Source of the DNA: Fratercula arctica
Taxonomy: Eukaryota > Chordata > Aves > Charadriiformes > Alcidae
Length of the DNA stretch: 64,000 nt
Direction: 5' to 3'
Assembly: GCA_947846985.1 (NCBI GenBank)
Contig: CANTUZ010000026.1
Coordinates: 55,410,730 to 55,474,729, forward strand
The notes under the pieces are model-generated. The model was not told the origin of the DNA, did not search any database, and worked only from the letters and a program-made list of their open reading frames with translations. Of this stretch, positions 36,901-50,535 are shown piece by piece. Position numbers and translations under genes: made by a program. Each line of letters begins with the position of its first letter. Positions within the stretch are counted from its first letter, which is position 1.

Positions 36901-38478
36901 GGACCCCAAGAGAAGAATATTCACTGCATCTGTGAATGAAACACAACAGGACCACTTGGCTACTGGAATTTAAATGGCTGAATTAGAACTAAACACAAGG
37001 GTATTAAAGGATGGGAAGTACCCAGAGAAATGAAAATCATATAAAGGTATCATGCAGCAGCAAGTCTCCAGGCTTGACTATCACTGCAACTACTTTTGAA
37101 ATTCTTTTACCTGGTAAAGGACACCTAGAAGAAATAATGGGCTAACGATGCACCATTTTCTTGTTCAAAATAGGTTTCTAGAGCATGAGAAACCAAAACC
37201 ACATCTTTTAATTGAAAACAAAGTACTAAAAAACACGAAACAGATTGCAATTCATGAAAAAAGCACTTGGAAGTAATTGAGAACATTTGCAGAATAGCTA
37301 CGTTGAGTTCTACTGATCATCTCTCATAGTGAAAATGTTTTCAATAAGACAGTTAAAATAACAACCAGCAATCTACAGCTCCTTTTATTTCAGCTGTGCA
37401 ACCCTCAGCATGCAGTAGCCGTACATGTATTGCAACGTTTCCTTTGAGAATCTTCGGGATAAAGATTACTCTCACTGGAACTCACTAAAGAAAGAGTACT
37501 GTGTCCAAGCTGGAAAGATGAAGAGAGCTGAAGAACTAAAGGAGCAAGGAATTATGCTTTCATATTAAATACTCCTATTAAATACTTTCCAGGCTACCTG
37601 TCCACTTTGACTCTGATGAAATTTTATTTCACAGTTCCTCTTAGTCCCTGTTCTATCAACCCATGCTCCATGCTCTTTACACATTTTTAGTATCATCTAC
37701 CCTTCCTGTCTTGATTACCTTCTGAAGGGCATCCAACACAATTAGTACCTGCCCTGTTGACATTAAAGAATGATTTTTCTCTGTTAAAACCATTCTTAAA
37801 GTGCTTCTTCAATCAGATACCTACTAGTATTAGGCCATAAAATTATGAAGAGCTCTTCAATTTTGTTAATTTGTCTTTCCAAGGTTAATATATAGTGACA
37901 CTGTTTCCTGCAATGGCACGAAGTGTTGCCAGCAAACTCACTGAAGTACTGGAACTCCCATTGCCATGGCACTGCACAGGTCTGCCACGGCTCACAGGGG
38001 ACCTGCTGGGACACAGGATATATTCAGCAGTAGAGAGAGCCCAGCTAACACCACTGTTCTCCCTCAGAGCTTGCACAGTCACAGCATACTTTACTGAAGG
38101 TCAGATACGGAGGTTCAATATCAAAACCATAAAGAAACGAAACCTACGTGCAAAATCTGATCATCCCAGCAGAATAAACTGCAAATATTCCATTCCCTGC
38201 AACAAGATGACTTCACACTATGACATTTTCTATTTCTAAAGTATAAGTAATGTATCAGCACTATGCTATGATAGAACATGATTCAGGATATTTGAAGATC
38301 CAAAGCAAGTCTTACAAGATAAACAAATTAAAATGTTCATATTAACTTTGGAAAGCGAAGTGCAAACTTCTCGTTTCAAAGGCGAATGTTCTCTTTCTCT
38401 CAAACGCATGCACAAAAATATCTCTCACAGAAAAATGAGTTGGTAGGTGTATGTTCTGAAATATAGACCCGTCCTTAC
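30926..38478 (-). other. ADAMTS19: Intron w3-w4 (7,553 nt)
   Basis: AT-rich and apparently free of recent transposons, which is notable for its length. It holds a T-rich tract with TTTTG units at 34048-34103. A slightly richer G+C patch at about 37890-38130 is unidentified. Short open frames (for example 35740-35964 and 36465-36767) resemble nothing I know. Confidence 0.75.
34048..34103. repeat. T-rich tract with TTTTG units
   Basis: Long T runs broken by single G bases, including four consecutive TTTTG units near 34076-34096. On the transcript it reads as an A-rich tract. Confidence 0.85.
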
Positions 38479-38629
38479 CTGCATTTCTTGGCAAAAGGAA
38501 GCGGTTGGTCCAAAAAGAATTTGACACTGTTCATCTGCAGTGTACGTCATTCCTGGGAGCTTGGAGGGAATAATCACAGAATTGAGGCTCTGAGGATTCG
38601 TCTGTAGCAGACAGTTACTGGCCTTTGAC
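38479..38629 (-). CDS. ADAMTS19: ADAMTS19 exon w3: end of catalytic and start of disintegrin-like domain
   Basis: This 151-nt exon has one base completing an Arg codon and then 50 codons, from SKASNCLLQTNPQS to ASFCQEMQ, ending in phase 0. SNCLL closes the catalytic domain. KLPGMTYTADEQCQILFG is the usual opening of the ADAMTS disintegrin-like domain. Acceptor TTGCCAG and donor GTAAGG are good. The cysteines match the family positions. This domain has no integrin-binding loop of the snake-venom type; in ADAMTS proteases it generally helps substrate recognition (family knowledge). Confidence 0.96.
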
Positions 38630-39956
38630 CTGGCAATATGCAGAGATTCATATGCTGAGCAATTCTGAAGACTCTGATTGTCACGCCAACTTAAACACGC
38701 ATTTGAGATTAGAAAAATGTGGACTCTTCAGATTCTTTTATCTGTCAGACATCTGTCATTCAGAGAAACGACTCCGTTTAAATTAATATGGCTTGCTTGG
38801 TATTAGCTAATGGTGTGTTCTGATGTTGCACGTTTGCAGAAAGACAATATAATTTATCAGCTATAATAAGAATTTCAAAAAAGCACTGGACAACATTTTA
38901 GTGTAAAATTTACTTAACTGATTAAGGTTTGGATAGAGATGTGAACAATTATAAAAGTGTAGACAATTTATAATGCACACAGAATTGTGTAGCTTCATTT
39001 TCACTCCTAGCAGGACCTCAAGTTAGTCACTTAAGATTATATATATATACACACATATGTATATATATATACACAAGTGTGTGTATATACACACACACAC
39101 ACACACACGTGTGTGTGTGTGTGTGTATACACGTGTATGTGTATATATATATATACACACATATATTTAAAAATACATACAGATCTGAGCTGGCAGCCAG
39201 AAATTTAACTGTTCTCAAAAACTGAAGGAAAAATATTTGAAAATACTTAAACCTGTTAAAGAACCAAGTCATGGTTTTGATTTCTGCCTAGATTCAGTAC
39301 AAACATGTTAGACTGACACATCTAACTTGTAATAACTATTCCAGTGTCATAAAGCAAAACTTTTGAGGACTGTTTAACTGTTGCAAGTAAATTTTCAACA
39401 GATATATTTATAAACTTAATAAAGGAACAGAGCTCTAGGGAACAGATCCTATTTAAGAGATACAGAGTGAAACTAAATGTTTTGATTTGGTTTCTAAGTA
39501 TACTCTTCTCTATTAAATATCTCATAGTAAATTTCTATTTTAAAAGTTAATGTCATTATACTGCATGGTTTGATATTGAATGGCACAACATAAATCAGAG
39601 AATCTACATGATGTTCATAGGTCATTTGCTGTCCAACATGTTCAATACATAGCATATTAATATATTTTAAACAGGTTTACCTATATGAAAAAAAGGTATA
39701 TTTAAATATATAGAAGTATAATAATATACATTACCACATGAAAATATAACAATACAAATAATTGCTGAACACAGATTTTAATCTATCTGTCAAGTATGAT
39801 ATAGTTCATGATAATTCAAATTATTTTGATGGGCTATATGAACACAAGCCTCCCACAGAAGTGGTAAAAATTATTGAAAACTTGTTATTTCAGGATATTT
39901 ATTGCAACTATTTGTAAATGACATACAGTGAGAGTTCTTTTTCTTGAATGATATAC
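38630..39956 (-). other. ADAMTS19: Intron w2-w3 (1,327 nt)
   Basis: Contains the large palindromic AT/AC/GT tract (39036-39166). The rest is unique AT-rich sequence. Confidence 0.85.
39036..39166. repeat. Palindromic (AT)n(AC)n(GT)n(AT)n tract
   Basis: About 130 nt of almost unbroken alternating purine and pyrimidine. The centre, near 39108/39109, is an (AC)n run followed directly by (GT)n, so the two arms are reverse complements. Flanking TA and TG/CA blocks extend the symmetry imperfectly to both sides. Confidence 0.93.
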
Positions 39957-40097
39957 CTGAGAAATCTTTCCAGATCTTCCCTGCTGCACCGAGACCATGA
40001 AACATCCCCAAGATTCTGTCCTTTAATCCACTCCCCAGACATGATATGGAGACCATCTGCACAGGATGGGTGGTCATTGTCGTGGTTTATCCCCATG
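39957..40097 (-). CDS. ADAMTS19: ADAMTS19 exon w2: third zinc histidine and Met-turn
   Basis: This 141-nt exon completes the split Asn codon with one base, then reads [15 protein letters not shown] and so supplies the third zinc histidine and the Asp of the HD motif. It continues with the Met-turn (HIMSGEW) and ends SREDLERFL plus 2 nt of an Arg codon. With w1 this gives a complete active site, HEMGHNMGINHD, so the protein is predicted to be catalytically competent. The acceptor reads AATTCAG. The donor GTATAT departs from the consensus at its last positions and looks weak. Only a 1,327-nt intron separates w2 from w3. Confidence 0.97.
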
Positions 40098-43000
40098 CTG
40101 AATTTTGAAGTTATTAAAAATAAACCAAAGCAGAACAAAATAATAAGTTGTTTTCAAAATGTTTATAAGTTAAAACTCTTGCAAGAGGCTATGAAGAATT
40201 CAGGTGTATTACACATAGGAAATCTCCTTTGATTTTTTCCCATCATACCTTTCGTAGAAGTACATGAAACCATGTCTGGAGGACAATTCTATACTGAAAG
40301 GAGAAAGTGAAGGCTCATTCATTTGATGAGAAATATTATCTTCTAATCAGCTGTTCAATATATACTTCGGACAACTGTTTGAATGTTCAGAACTGCACAC
40401 CTACTGCAAATTTAACAAACTGCACTTCTCTCACTAATGGTTCAATAAAAATACCGGAAATTTACTTTTTGAGATCAGTGAATAGTTTGGTATTTTTGCA
40501 GTGATTCTGTCTTAATTCCATATGGAAGTGGTTTGTTGAAATTTCATAGATTAGTAAAATGCTTGCTAGTTTAATATATAACTATGGCATCTAAAAAAAC
40601 CCACCTAAATGTTTTTTCCAATGTTTACTGTTAGAAATAACATTGATGAAGCAATTTAATGGATTTTGATTGTAAACACTCAGCATACACATGCATCCCA
40701 GTGAGCGCTCACCGAGGGCACTGCAATGAAAAATTCTACTAAAAATCTGCCTGAAGCTGCTGCCTTAACTGAAGTAAAGACTCACTGTCACTCTCATTCA
40801 CAATCAATAAACAGAGAGGAAGAAGACAGACTTAAAAAACAATCAAGTTTTCAGTATTAGCTAAGTGCATACATGCTTGACTGGTATTAAGAGAAAGAAA
40901 TTAAATACTCTTGGCTGTTTTTGAAGATTTGTGAATGAGCATGAGACTACTCTCCGGAGCACTGGATTCAACAGAGTCCTGGAATTTTGCAGCCCTAGTC
41001 TGTCCTGCAGGAAAGCAAAACTTTAGAGTGAATAAAGCTTTCTACCTTATATTGATTCCTTCAGCCAAAGAGCAATCTGCTTAGAGACTGCAAAGATGGG
41101 AGAAGTTTGCCGCTTCTGCAGAAAAACTGGAGTACATCATGCTTCTCCACATTTCACCACACTGCAGTGCCAAAGGGCAAAAAGGGCCTCCCACCTGTCA
41201 CTGAAAACACCAGCCCCCTTTTCTTCTCCACTCTATCCTAAACCACCCTCATGACCAGATCGAATTTTGTATCATTTTGCAACTACATTATGTTGTGTTT
41301 ACCAATGAAATTAATTTAAATGCTGTGTAGGGCTTTATCTTGCCTATCATAATGCTCATTCTCTTACAGGGATGTGTACACCCCACAGCCTAGAGCACTG
41401 GAGCAGCTGCCTCTGTATGGATTGGATAATTTTGTTAGTTCTAAACAGTGTAACCGAGGTGAACAAATCTGCTTGACTCTCAGCTTCTGTCTTTTCCTGA
41501 ACCGCCTGAATGGGACAAAACAACTACAAGCGCCTTTGCACTTTCCTTGCATTCTTCTTACATGCTTCACATGCAAACGTGAGACGTTCTTTATCTCCAG
41601 AGTTCTATCCATAAGAACTATGGAAGAACACACAGAAAATCGGATGACACTGTACTTTGCTGAATGCACAAGAAATACACTTTGCCTACAGCTCTTCAAG
41701 TTACATACTTTCTTACTGCAAAAGTACTCATTTATCAGTATCATATACATATATATACACACTATGATTTGAAATAAAGCATTTACAACATACAAGCACA
41801 AAAAATCTTGTGGATGCATTCATTACAGAATCAATGACTCTCACTTATGCAGAGTGGGAATTATCACATTTATATTTTATTTCAAACATTTTTAAAAATT
41901 AAGAAAATATATAAAATTTCTGATTACTGTTATTTCCCATCCACTCTGAAGAGCAATTCTTGAGTCACACTTTGTCACAACCTAGTCTGTAAAATCACCC
42001 AGAAAAATGTGAGCTAAGCTGAACCAAGATCTTTGCTGTTTCAAAAAAAATTCCACTAGGCACCATTACAGACAAACATCAGTGTAACCCTTTTTTCCAA
42101 ACTACTACCACAAAAGCATTTTGTATAGTCTATCAGTACATGAATTTTGAGAACAACATTGTCTCTTAAGGCAAGAAGTGGTAAAAACTGTTGTGCGTAT
42201 TACAATCGTGTATATCAGCAACATTAAGCACTACTAAAAAAAATCTAATTCCAACCACTTTCCAGTACTTCAGCTGCTGTACTTTTGTAACACTTGTCCT
42301 ATTCTGCTTTGACATTCAAATGTAGTTCAAAGTATCTGCACTAATCCAATGGGATTCATTCCTCCATACATTTCCACCTCCAAATTAAATACATGTAACA
42401 AAATATCCAGCAAGCAGTGAGGACCAGTATTGAAGCCTTTGACTATCAGAATGAATAGCTACTTCAAAAGCGAAGTACAGGTCATTATGTTAACATCAAC
42501 TAATTAAATCTCAAGACAATATGTGAGGAGCACTCTAAAGTAGCAACAGACCCTGCTCTTACACATTCTCAGAAATCTTTTCTTCAACACATACTGTTGA
42601 TCTCTTCTATAGCATGGTCACGACTACATACTTTTATCTGACCTAGTATCAATTACAAGATCACACAAAAGTCAATACGCAGTAGTACCAACTTCTTATT
42701 TCTTTCACCACATCACATCACTCTCCAGCGAGACAGTAAGTAATGTAAATATGTGTATCTACTTCTTCATTAACAGTTAAGGATATAAAAGAATATAACA
42801 ATATTCGGTGCTGTTCTGTGCTCTTCCTATAGAATTTACTATGCTAGCATTGGGCACATTGCCCTCTCTGTCCATAAGCTCCTCGCTCCAACAGCTGTGA
42901 TCATTCAACTTCACGCAAGAGTGAAACAACACCATGTGCATGTGGGAGGAAGACAAGGGAGTCTAGGGTAAGAGGATAACTTTATAGCAGTCTGAAAAAA

Positions 43001-46000
43001 CATAATTAACAAAGAAGACAGTGTTGTACTTTAACAAGTAGTAGATCATATCTATATGGAACTAAATCAAATTCTGTTTTAAGAACAGAAGCATTATTTT
43101 TTCCCAATATAAAAAAATGCTCCATCCATTCTGGTTAAAGACTATATATGTCAGATATAACATGGAAGTAGGAAGCATCCTATGGAATGCATTTGCTAAC
43201 TGAAATATTAGCAATATTTCAACTCACACTATGCAACTAAACTGTATTTTAATAATCTCAGTTTAAAAGTATTTTGACAAAGAGCCTTGGTCAAATAAAC
43301 TCCACTAACATTATACATGGTTGTCAAGTCAACTGAAAAAATATTTTTATCTAATAAAACCTCTAAAACTTGTTTAAAAAACATTGCCAGGTTGGTTTTG
43401 GGTTTTTTTTGTGATATCATGCAGAAAGTTGCAACAATCTCTGCTAATTTTTGAAGATGATCCCTGTTGATGTTTAATGGGCAGTAGGAATAGTACAAAG
43501 GAAAATCCTTAATTTCTCTGTGCTTAGAACTCAGGCCACCAAAAGTAGGAGAAAAATATTAGTTCCATTTTTCAGTTAAAAAGTAATTCCTTTACAATTC
43601 ACTGGTGCTGCAATTATACGCATACAGCTGGATTCAAGACAGACAACAGCATCTCTCCTCCCATCAAGGGAACAGGTTATATTCCTGCAGGCACAAAATG
43701 CGTTCCAGTGTCAACCCACATACTGAAAAAGTACCACACTTTGATTTGATTTGATTATAGCCTAGTATTAAGAAATGAAAGCTCTTTTAAATCTCAAGAA
43801 AGGGTCCGCAGTCATTATGCTATATTTAAATAAGTTAAATAAGGCTATACACACACACACATTCTGGAAAGAATTAGGTCTGCATTGTAAAGTGCTATTT
43901 TATACTTCTTCTCACTAGAGGACTCCAAAACTCTCCTACATATGCTACATCCATGGCGTCATGAATTTGCTCAGTGACCCCACACTCTTTCAGGTGGAAA
44001 GCTTTTTATAATTTATTCATTATTTTCATTGCGCTTTGCAAATGGCAGATGATAAATGGGATAAGACATGTGGTTCTACTTGTAAATGAATTATTTAGCC
44101 TGACGTGAACTGTAAGGCAAGTAACACAGCTACAGAAAGACTATGATGTTAAAAGGTAGAAGACGATTTCTTTTGGAACAAGTTTGTCTTCAAAGAAAGA
44201 ATATACTGGACACGGGAAACCTCAATCTTCTTGTTAATAATTCAATGTTAAAAAGAAAAATCAAAAGAAGTATGTTTAGGCAATTAGTATTTCTCTTTTG
44301 TGACTCATTTCTCATTCTCTAGGATGTTGGCAACTCAGACTACATTTTCAATCCTAAAAAAGCTGGGTAACAAATGCAATACATATATTAATATGCGGAC
44401 ATTAGCATATACTGCATGCTACTATCCAGCTAAGTTTGTAACTTTTGCTAAACAGCTGCTTTCTTCTCTTTCACTCCAACACTTCTACTGCTTCAAGAAG
44501 TTGTATCTAGACATAGCATGGTGTCATGGTCCTTTGACTTAAGTATATAAATAATTTAAAGCTTTGATGTGTCAGATGTATTTAGCATCATAACATGAAG
44601 ATACATATGGTCCCTTATTGGCAACTTTTACAAAATATATAATATAGGAGAAGTATTCACCTCTGGCAAACACGATACCCATGTCACATCCTGCAAACTG
44701 CAGTATTTCAAGACAAACAATTACATCTATGGTATATGACTTTAATCTTATGCCAAGGAAAAACTTTGACATATAACATGTCTTCAAATTGAAGAAAATA
44801 TGTAATAAGGAAAAAGACTTTGAGCTATCAGGTACTCAGTGAATAAACAAAAAAAAACCCAAAAAACTTATTAACAAAAACCACTGAAACTATTATGATC
44901 TTTTGACAACTTTTTCACAGCTATTTTGCATGTATCAGACTGTCAAATAAGCCTATGCATTCTGTAGGCTGTTGTTCAGTTTACAAATGCTATTCTAAGG
45001 AAAATTAACTACAAATTCACCCTGGAACATTATAGTCTGGCAGAAATGGAAGCACTGATACCTTGCTAGAGAAAGAGTTGACTAATCTTCTAAATTCCAA
45101 GCAAAAGAAATAGCGTATCTTTCTAATTTACTAAAAATTCCAATGCAGCGCTACTTCACTGTCCCAGTACTTCATCTCTTCCTGAGCTGTTTCTTTCTTC
45201 AGCTGTTTAGCTACCAGCAAAATGCTAGTGAGGTTTGATTTCTGCTTGGTATTGCTGTGACATGTTTGCACCAAGTAAGATCTTTCCTGAACCTCTGTCT
45301 GTTCTTAGAATTGAACTAAGCAAAACTATTTTTTTTTTCATGGTTTCGAATCACCATACAAACTTTGAAAGCAAGAGTAAATGGAAATGAAAGGTATGTA
45401 ACAAGCTGCATCCTTTTCTGTCATCTCTAATTGCAAGTGAATTTTTTTGGACAATTTCCAGACTACGGGGAAAGTTTGCTATGATATACCCATCTGCCCA
45501 ATGAGATCCTAGGCTCATATAAATCAGCATAACTTTATGACTGTGGAACACAGATGCCTACTTTGATATTTAAAGTGAACACTTTTGAGCAAACAGAACA
45601 GAAAATGTTATCACAGATAGTAAAACAATACCGAAAAGAACATAAAAATGTCCATGTTTTATGCTGCTATCCACAAACTGCAGAGAAGTGCAGCCATTTC
45701 TCTCTAAATCTGTCAATGACACAAGTGCATGTATAGGAAAGATAATTTGTTACAGTTTGTTGTGCATGTATTTTTAAAATCATTATAAAGCTCAATTTTG
45801 CAAACTGCAGCTGTGCTTTTCAAATTGTATTGCTCAAAGTTAGGTTCCTGTGTCTACACTGCAGTTGACAGTCAACAGTAACTTCATTTTGAGCACAAAG
45901 CTCAGTAATGGTGAAAAACAGTCAAAACAGTTAAAACTCAACATCTCTGACAGTCAGGCTGCTTCTGTATCCAACTACCTGAATCTATGGATATTTCTAT

Positions 46001-48151
46001 ATCTACAGATAGATTAATAGCTGTATCTATGTATCTGAAGTTGGATTGAGAAACCCAGCTTTGGACTGTCAGCCAAAAAGGACAAAAAAACTACGTAAAG
46101 AAACAATGGGGGTAAAATGACATAGTCTGCGCAGCTGGGAGGAGGCCACAATGACAGGCACTTGCCCTGCACCTTCTGTCCACTGCCTCTGTAGGCCACT
46201 GGATCACGGATTTACGGGAGAAGGAAGCAACCAGATTATTTGGGGACAGGTTACTGGCACAGTGCCCAGTAACACCACAGTTCTACAGCAGCTTCTTTCT
46301 TCCTCAGTGGTCACTGCCATGGGAATGCCTGACACTGTAGGACCCCAAGATAACCCGAGTCATGATGCTGGGAAGCAAGAGCTCTGAGAGGAAGGAACCC
46401 CAGAGTGATATTATGGATGCTACTGAATAAAGGCTTAGTTAATTAATCAGTAAGTGGACTAACTATCTTAACACGTCAGCTCAAAATACTCTTGGTTAAA
46501 TAACCCGCACATTGCAAACATCTTTTAAGTCCGTAATTTATCAACAAATCAGAGCTGTTTAAATATATGACATCACAGTATCTCTCTTATGCAGATCTAC
46601 TTCAAGAGAAATTCTATGCACAGCATATAAAAGACAGGTATATTCTGTGATTTGTCTATACTTCCTAGAAATTCATTCACTTACTTTTGATGCTTGTAAC
46701 TATGAAGGGATTTTCTCACATTTCAATGTTCCAGTGCTTTGGATAGAGCTCCAAAATTTTGCTAGCCTGTCTCCTTCATGCTAGTATACAAATTATACAA
46801 ACAATGACAAAAAAAATCCAAAATTTTAAGAGGATGTATTTGAATTAGAAGGTGTATGTCATTCTGTATAGGTATTACAGACAGAAATACAGGAACAGTT
46901 TCACATCAAGGAAGGGGAAAAGCATAACTTGAAGTCAGAAGGTCCCGACCAACAGCAAAGTTGGTATTTTAAAGTCAAAATAAAGAAAAAGACCTCGCAG
47001 GTCCCAAGAAATTACTTTCTCAGCCCCCTAGATCAACAAATTTAGAAATCCTATTGGCTCCTATCTTACTAATTACAAACAAGTAATTTATAAGTTACCA
47101 TTACTGAAAAAAATAATAAAAAAAATGAAAGCAGACGCTTGAAAGTTACAGTATTTTATCAGAGAAGGCCTGAAGCTGGAAACAAAATGCTAATTCAAAA
47201 CATTATTAAAATAAAATATAGTTGAACCTAGTAGTTTCATATTTTCACTCTCACTTGAAACAAAAGCCTGAGTAACGAATGGATCGCAGGACAAACTTGG
47301 GAAACATACTCTATTAATGAAGGCAGTCATAAAGGAACTGTACTTGCAATGAAACATTTGTGCAATCCAGGAACCTCAAAACCATCCTACAGCATGAGCT
47401 CTTTAGTACTTTCACTAGTTTTTGTTTCAAAACTATTCTTCAATTTACCACATCTGCATTTGCTTCTGCAGGAAACAGGTTTTCAACTTCAAAAATTACT
47501 TACCTCATAATTCCATACTGTGGTCCACTGTCCTGAGATCATACATTATTTAATTTACAGTTCATTTCTTAATCAACTAAAATGTTCTGAGCATTCTGAA
47601 AAAATAATTTGGCTGCCTTCTCAGAACAGAAAATTGCACTACAGCTAGAAAGTATTTTTCTTCCTTTGTGGTAAAACAGCATTAAAGTGTCACTTTTTTA
47701 CTTTCTAGTTTAGTCTAAAAAAAATACTTATCCCACATTCTGGAATGTAAAATAGATGTAATTAATTAAATAATTATCCAAATAAAAACAGCAGAACATG
47801 TTGCATGGCTAGAAGTCTCATTTAAGAAGAGAAAGGTTCTATGGAAGCAGGTAATTTCAGTAGTGTGATTCAAATCACGGACTGTTCATCTAAATTCTGT
47901 TTTCAGGAATGAAAAGTGTGTTGTGTTAAAACAGATACCGAGAATGATCATGAGATTTTATCAGAGGCAAATGAATTTCAAATATATACATAACAGCGTG
48001 GAGTTTGGTGTATAAAAATAAGCCCTCCAAAAGCAATCTGTTACCTTTTTCAAAGGCACTTTTATACTCATCAAAACAACGGCAATTGTGAATGTATTTT
48101 TTTCTTTATGTTCTCAGGCTGATAAATTAAATTCTACAATGCAAATCTACA

Positions 48152-48275
48152 ATTTTGAGTCTATTTGAATGATAATTTATGGGCAATTAATACATTTTGA
48201 GTCTATTTGAATGATAATTTATGGGCAATTAATACATTTTGAGTCTATTTGAATGATAATTTATGGGCAATTAAT
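48152..48275. repeat. 42-bp unit repeated three times
   Basis: The unit begins ATTTTGAGTCTATTTGAATG and starts at 48152, 48194 and 48236. The copies are identical where they overlap, and the third ends two bases short at 48275. Perfect identity suggests a recent tandem expansion or an array polymorphic in copy number. Confidence 0.97.
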
Positions 48276-49232
48276 TTCTTGTACAGAAGACAAAAAATTA
48301 AGGTTTTTTTCTTTGTACTTTGAGAGGCAAAGTCTTTGAGAAAAGTTTTTGCTTCTCCTTTGCTGCTGAACAGGTTTGTCTTCACAACAAGAGCAACTAG
48401 AATGGTGAAAGATATTGGACAAAAAAAAAGAAGGCAATAGCTAAGTGACTTCAAGATTCAGAAAGAGTTTGTGAAAATTTTATAGAAAACATGATGTGTT
48501 GAAAGAGGAAAAGATTTACATCTGGTCTAGATGGTGATCATTTAAGCTCCATTTCTGAGACTGTTAATGAGCAAGACAAATCTTTGAAAGAAATACTCTA
48601 GTTACATTTGAATCTCTTGAGGTCCTTTTCATGGGAACTTCATTCAAATGTGTGTCTTCAAGTATTTTTACATTGTCTCTCCACAAAGGGTCAACTACTT
48701 CTAGTGCACTTCTTTGCCATTGCCAGGGCTAGGCTGGCAGACAAAGACAGTCATGCAGAGAAAACAAATGTCTCTGGAATATCACCTTACTCCCTCTGGG
48801 GCAAGACCACTTTATTTCAGATTGCAATGGTTAAGGACTCTGGCTCCATAATGAAGCAGGGATCAAGGAGAATGCCTCTGCATGTTTCGCAGTGGAGGCT
48901 GCCCCTTATTTTCTCTTCTTTGTGGCAGCTGTTCATATATTTCTGGCTACCTATTCTTTCCCTTTTGCGGTGGTCTTCCTAATTTCTGCGTGGCTTGTTA
49001 CTAGCCTTTATGAGGTTGAATTTCTTGAAGAAATATGTGGTTCAAATCACATCCTGTCCTTTACTACGAAACCAGATTTGGTTTACTCTTTTTTACCATT
49101 GTTTTTGAATGCCTGTTGCAGTACCTGCAGAGAAATGTGAGAATGTCTCTAAGGACAACCAAACATCATTATCACTGTGAGAATATGATGGCTGGGATAT
49201 CATTGTGATTTGTTTTTCCAAATTTATTTGAA

Positions 49233-49937
49233 TTAATATGGAGGGATTTGAAAGTTCTGAAATTTCATAGCGTAGCCTTTAACATTTTTTCCCAGCAACT
49301 TAGGTTTTATGTCCCTGTAGGAAGATCGTGCTAAATCCTTTCTCTTCCTCAGTCCCACAGCAATGCAAAGCCACGAAAATATTCCAACTTGAGGACCAAA
49401 TGCAACAACGGTTATAGAGCCTGGCCTGTGCAGCAATCTTGGAAGAACTGCTAGGCACCAACTGTTGAGCTTCCCTGTCTAACTTGTTCCGGATACTGTT
49501 TGGCATCCAGCAGCCCTTAGAATGTCAAAGATAGTTCTAACTTGTCTGCTGCAAGACCAAACCTTCTTTATAAGATCAGTATCCCACATTCTCAAATTTG
49601 CTAGTGCAGAACCAACACATCACCCATAACTTTGCAAAAATTTTACACCTGCTTCCTGTTTTCCGCATCTAGGATTTTGTACATCACCATTTCTCCAGAA
49701 GCGTAAGGTACTACATTTCTTGTTGGTCAAGATGCCCTTTTTTTCAAATCCAGCAATTCTGCTACCAAGGTTTTTATTCTCTAAACATATTTTTATTGTG
49801 CAGGGCATAAAGCAGTATTTGTATTTCTCTGCATTATCTGGTATCATGCCTGCCTCAAACAATTCTCTAATTTACTCCATCAGTGAACTTATCTGCAGAT
49901 CATATTCAGTTATTGCTTCTTTCCCCTTATCCTTGGT
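49233..49937 (-). pseudogene. Unidentified coding-like stretch with three in-frame stops
   Basis: One minus-strand frame runs for about 235 codons with only three internal stops (at 49872-49874, 49620-49622 and 49479-49481), in sequence where roughly 15 would be expected. Local peptides such as EAITEYDLQISSLME, RELFEAGMIPDNAEKYKY and RQVRTIFDILRAAGCQTV look protein-like. I do not recognise the family. It could be a decayed transposon or retrogene, or chance. No splice junctions tie it to ADAMTS19. Confidence 0.3.
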
Positions 49938-50535
49938 TTACTGTCATAACAACAAATGTACAGAAAATGAATCTTCCTCTACCCACCCTCCTTCTAATAC
50001 TAGAAGTGAATAAGAAAGGGCAGCATATGTCTACAAAATACAAACAAATTTTTCTTTTGAAGTCTTTCCTTTATCATAACTATCACTCAAACAGGCTGGC
50101 TTATATTAACCTGGAGCTGTTTCCTGCAGTTACGAAAACTCAAAAACAGAAAAAACAGAACAGACTGATTTCATGCAGCCGTCTCATACTCACATCACCC
50201 TTTCCCTCCAAGTCATATAATTACTCTGAATTTGCTTTTTTTGCATCCAGCACAAATTTTAAATAGAAATATTTTAAGTCCCAATTCTTTCTTGTAATCA
50301 ACTGCATGTTTCAACATTAGATGCTATGACCTCCATTTTCAGAGAGCTTTGACCAAATATAAACCAAATCACTTTTAATTCAAAGTGTTTGTCCTAAGAT
50401 GTTGTCCTAAGATGCCTCAATGTTCCCCAAGCCATGCCTCTCTGTTTTCACTCAGAAGCTGCTATTCTAAAAATGCATATGCAGATACCTGGAGCAGACA
50501 CTGCAGGTAAAAATGACAGATTAATAAACACCTCC

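Noticed and set aside
41364..41819. Overlapping open frames of 151 (minus) and 132 (plus) codons
   Set aside because: No recognisable domain on either strand, no splice context, and open on both strands at once, which suggests composition and not coding.
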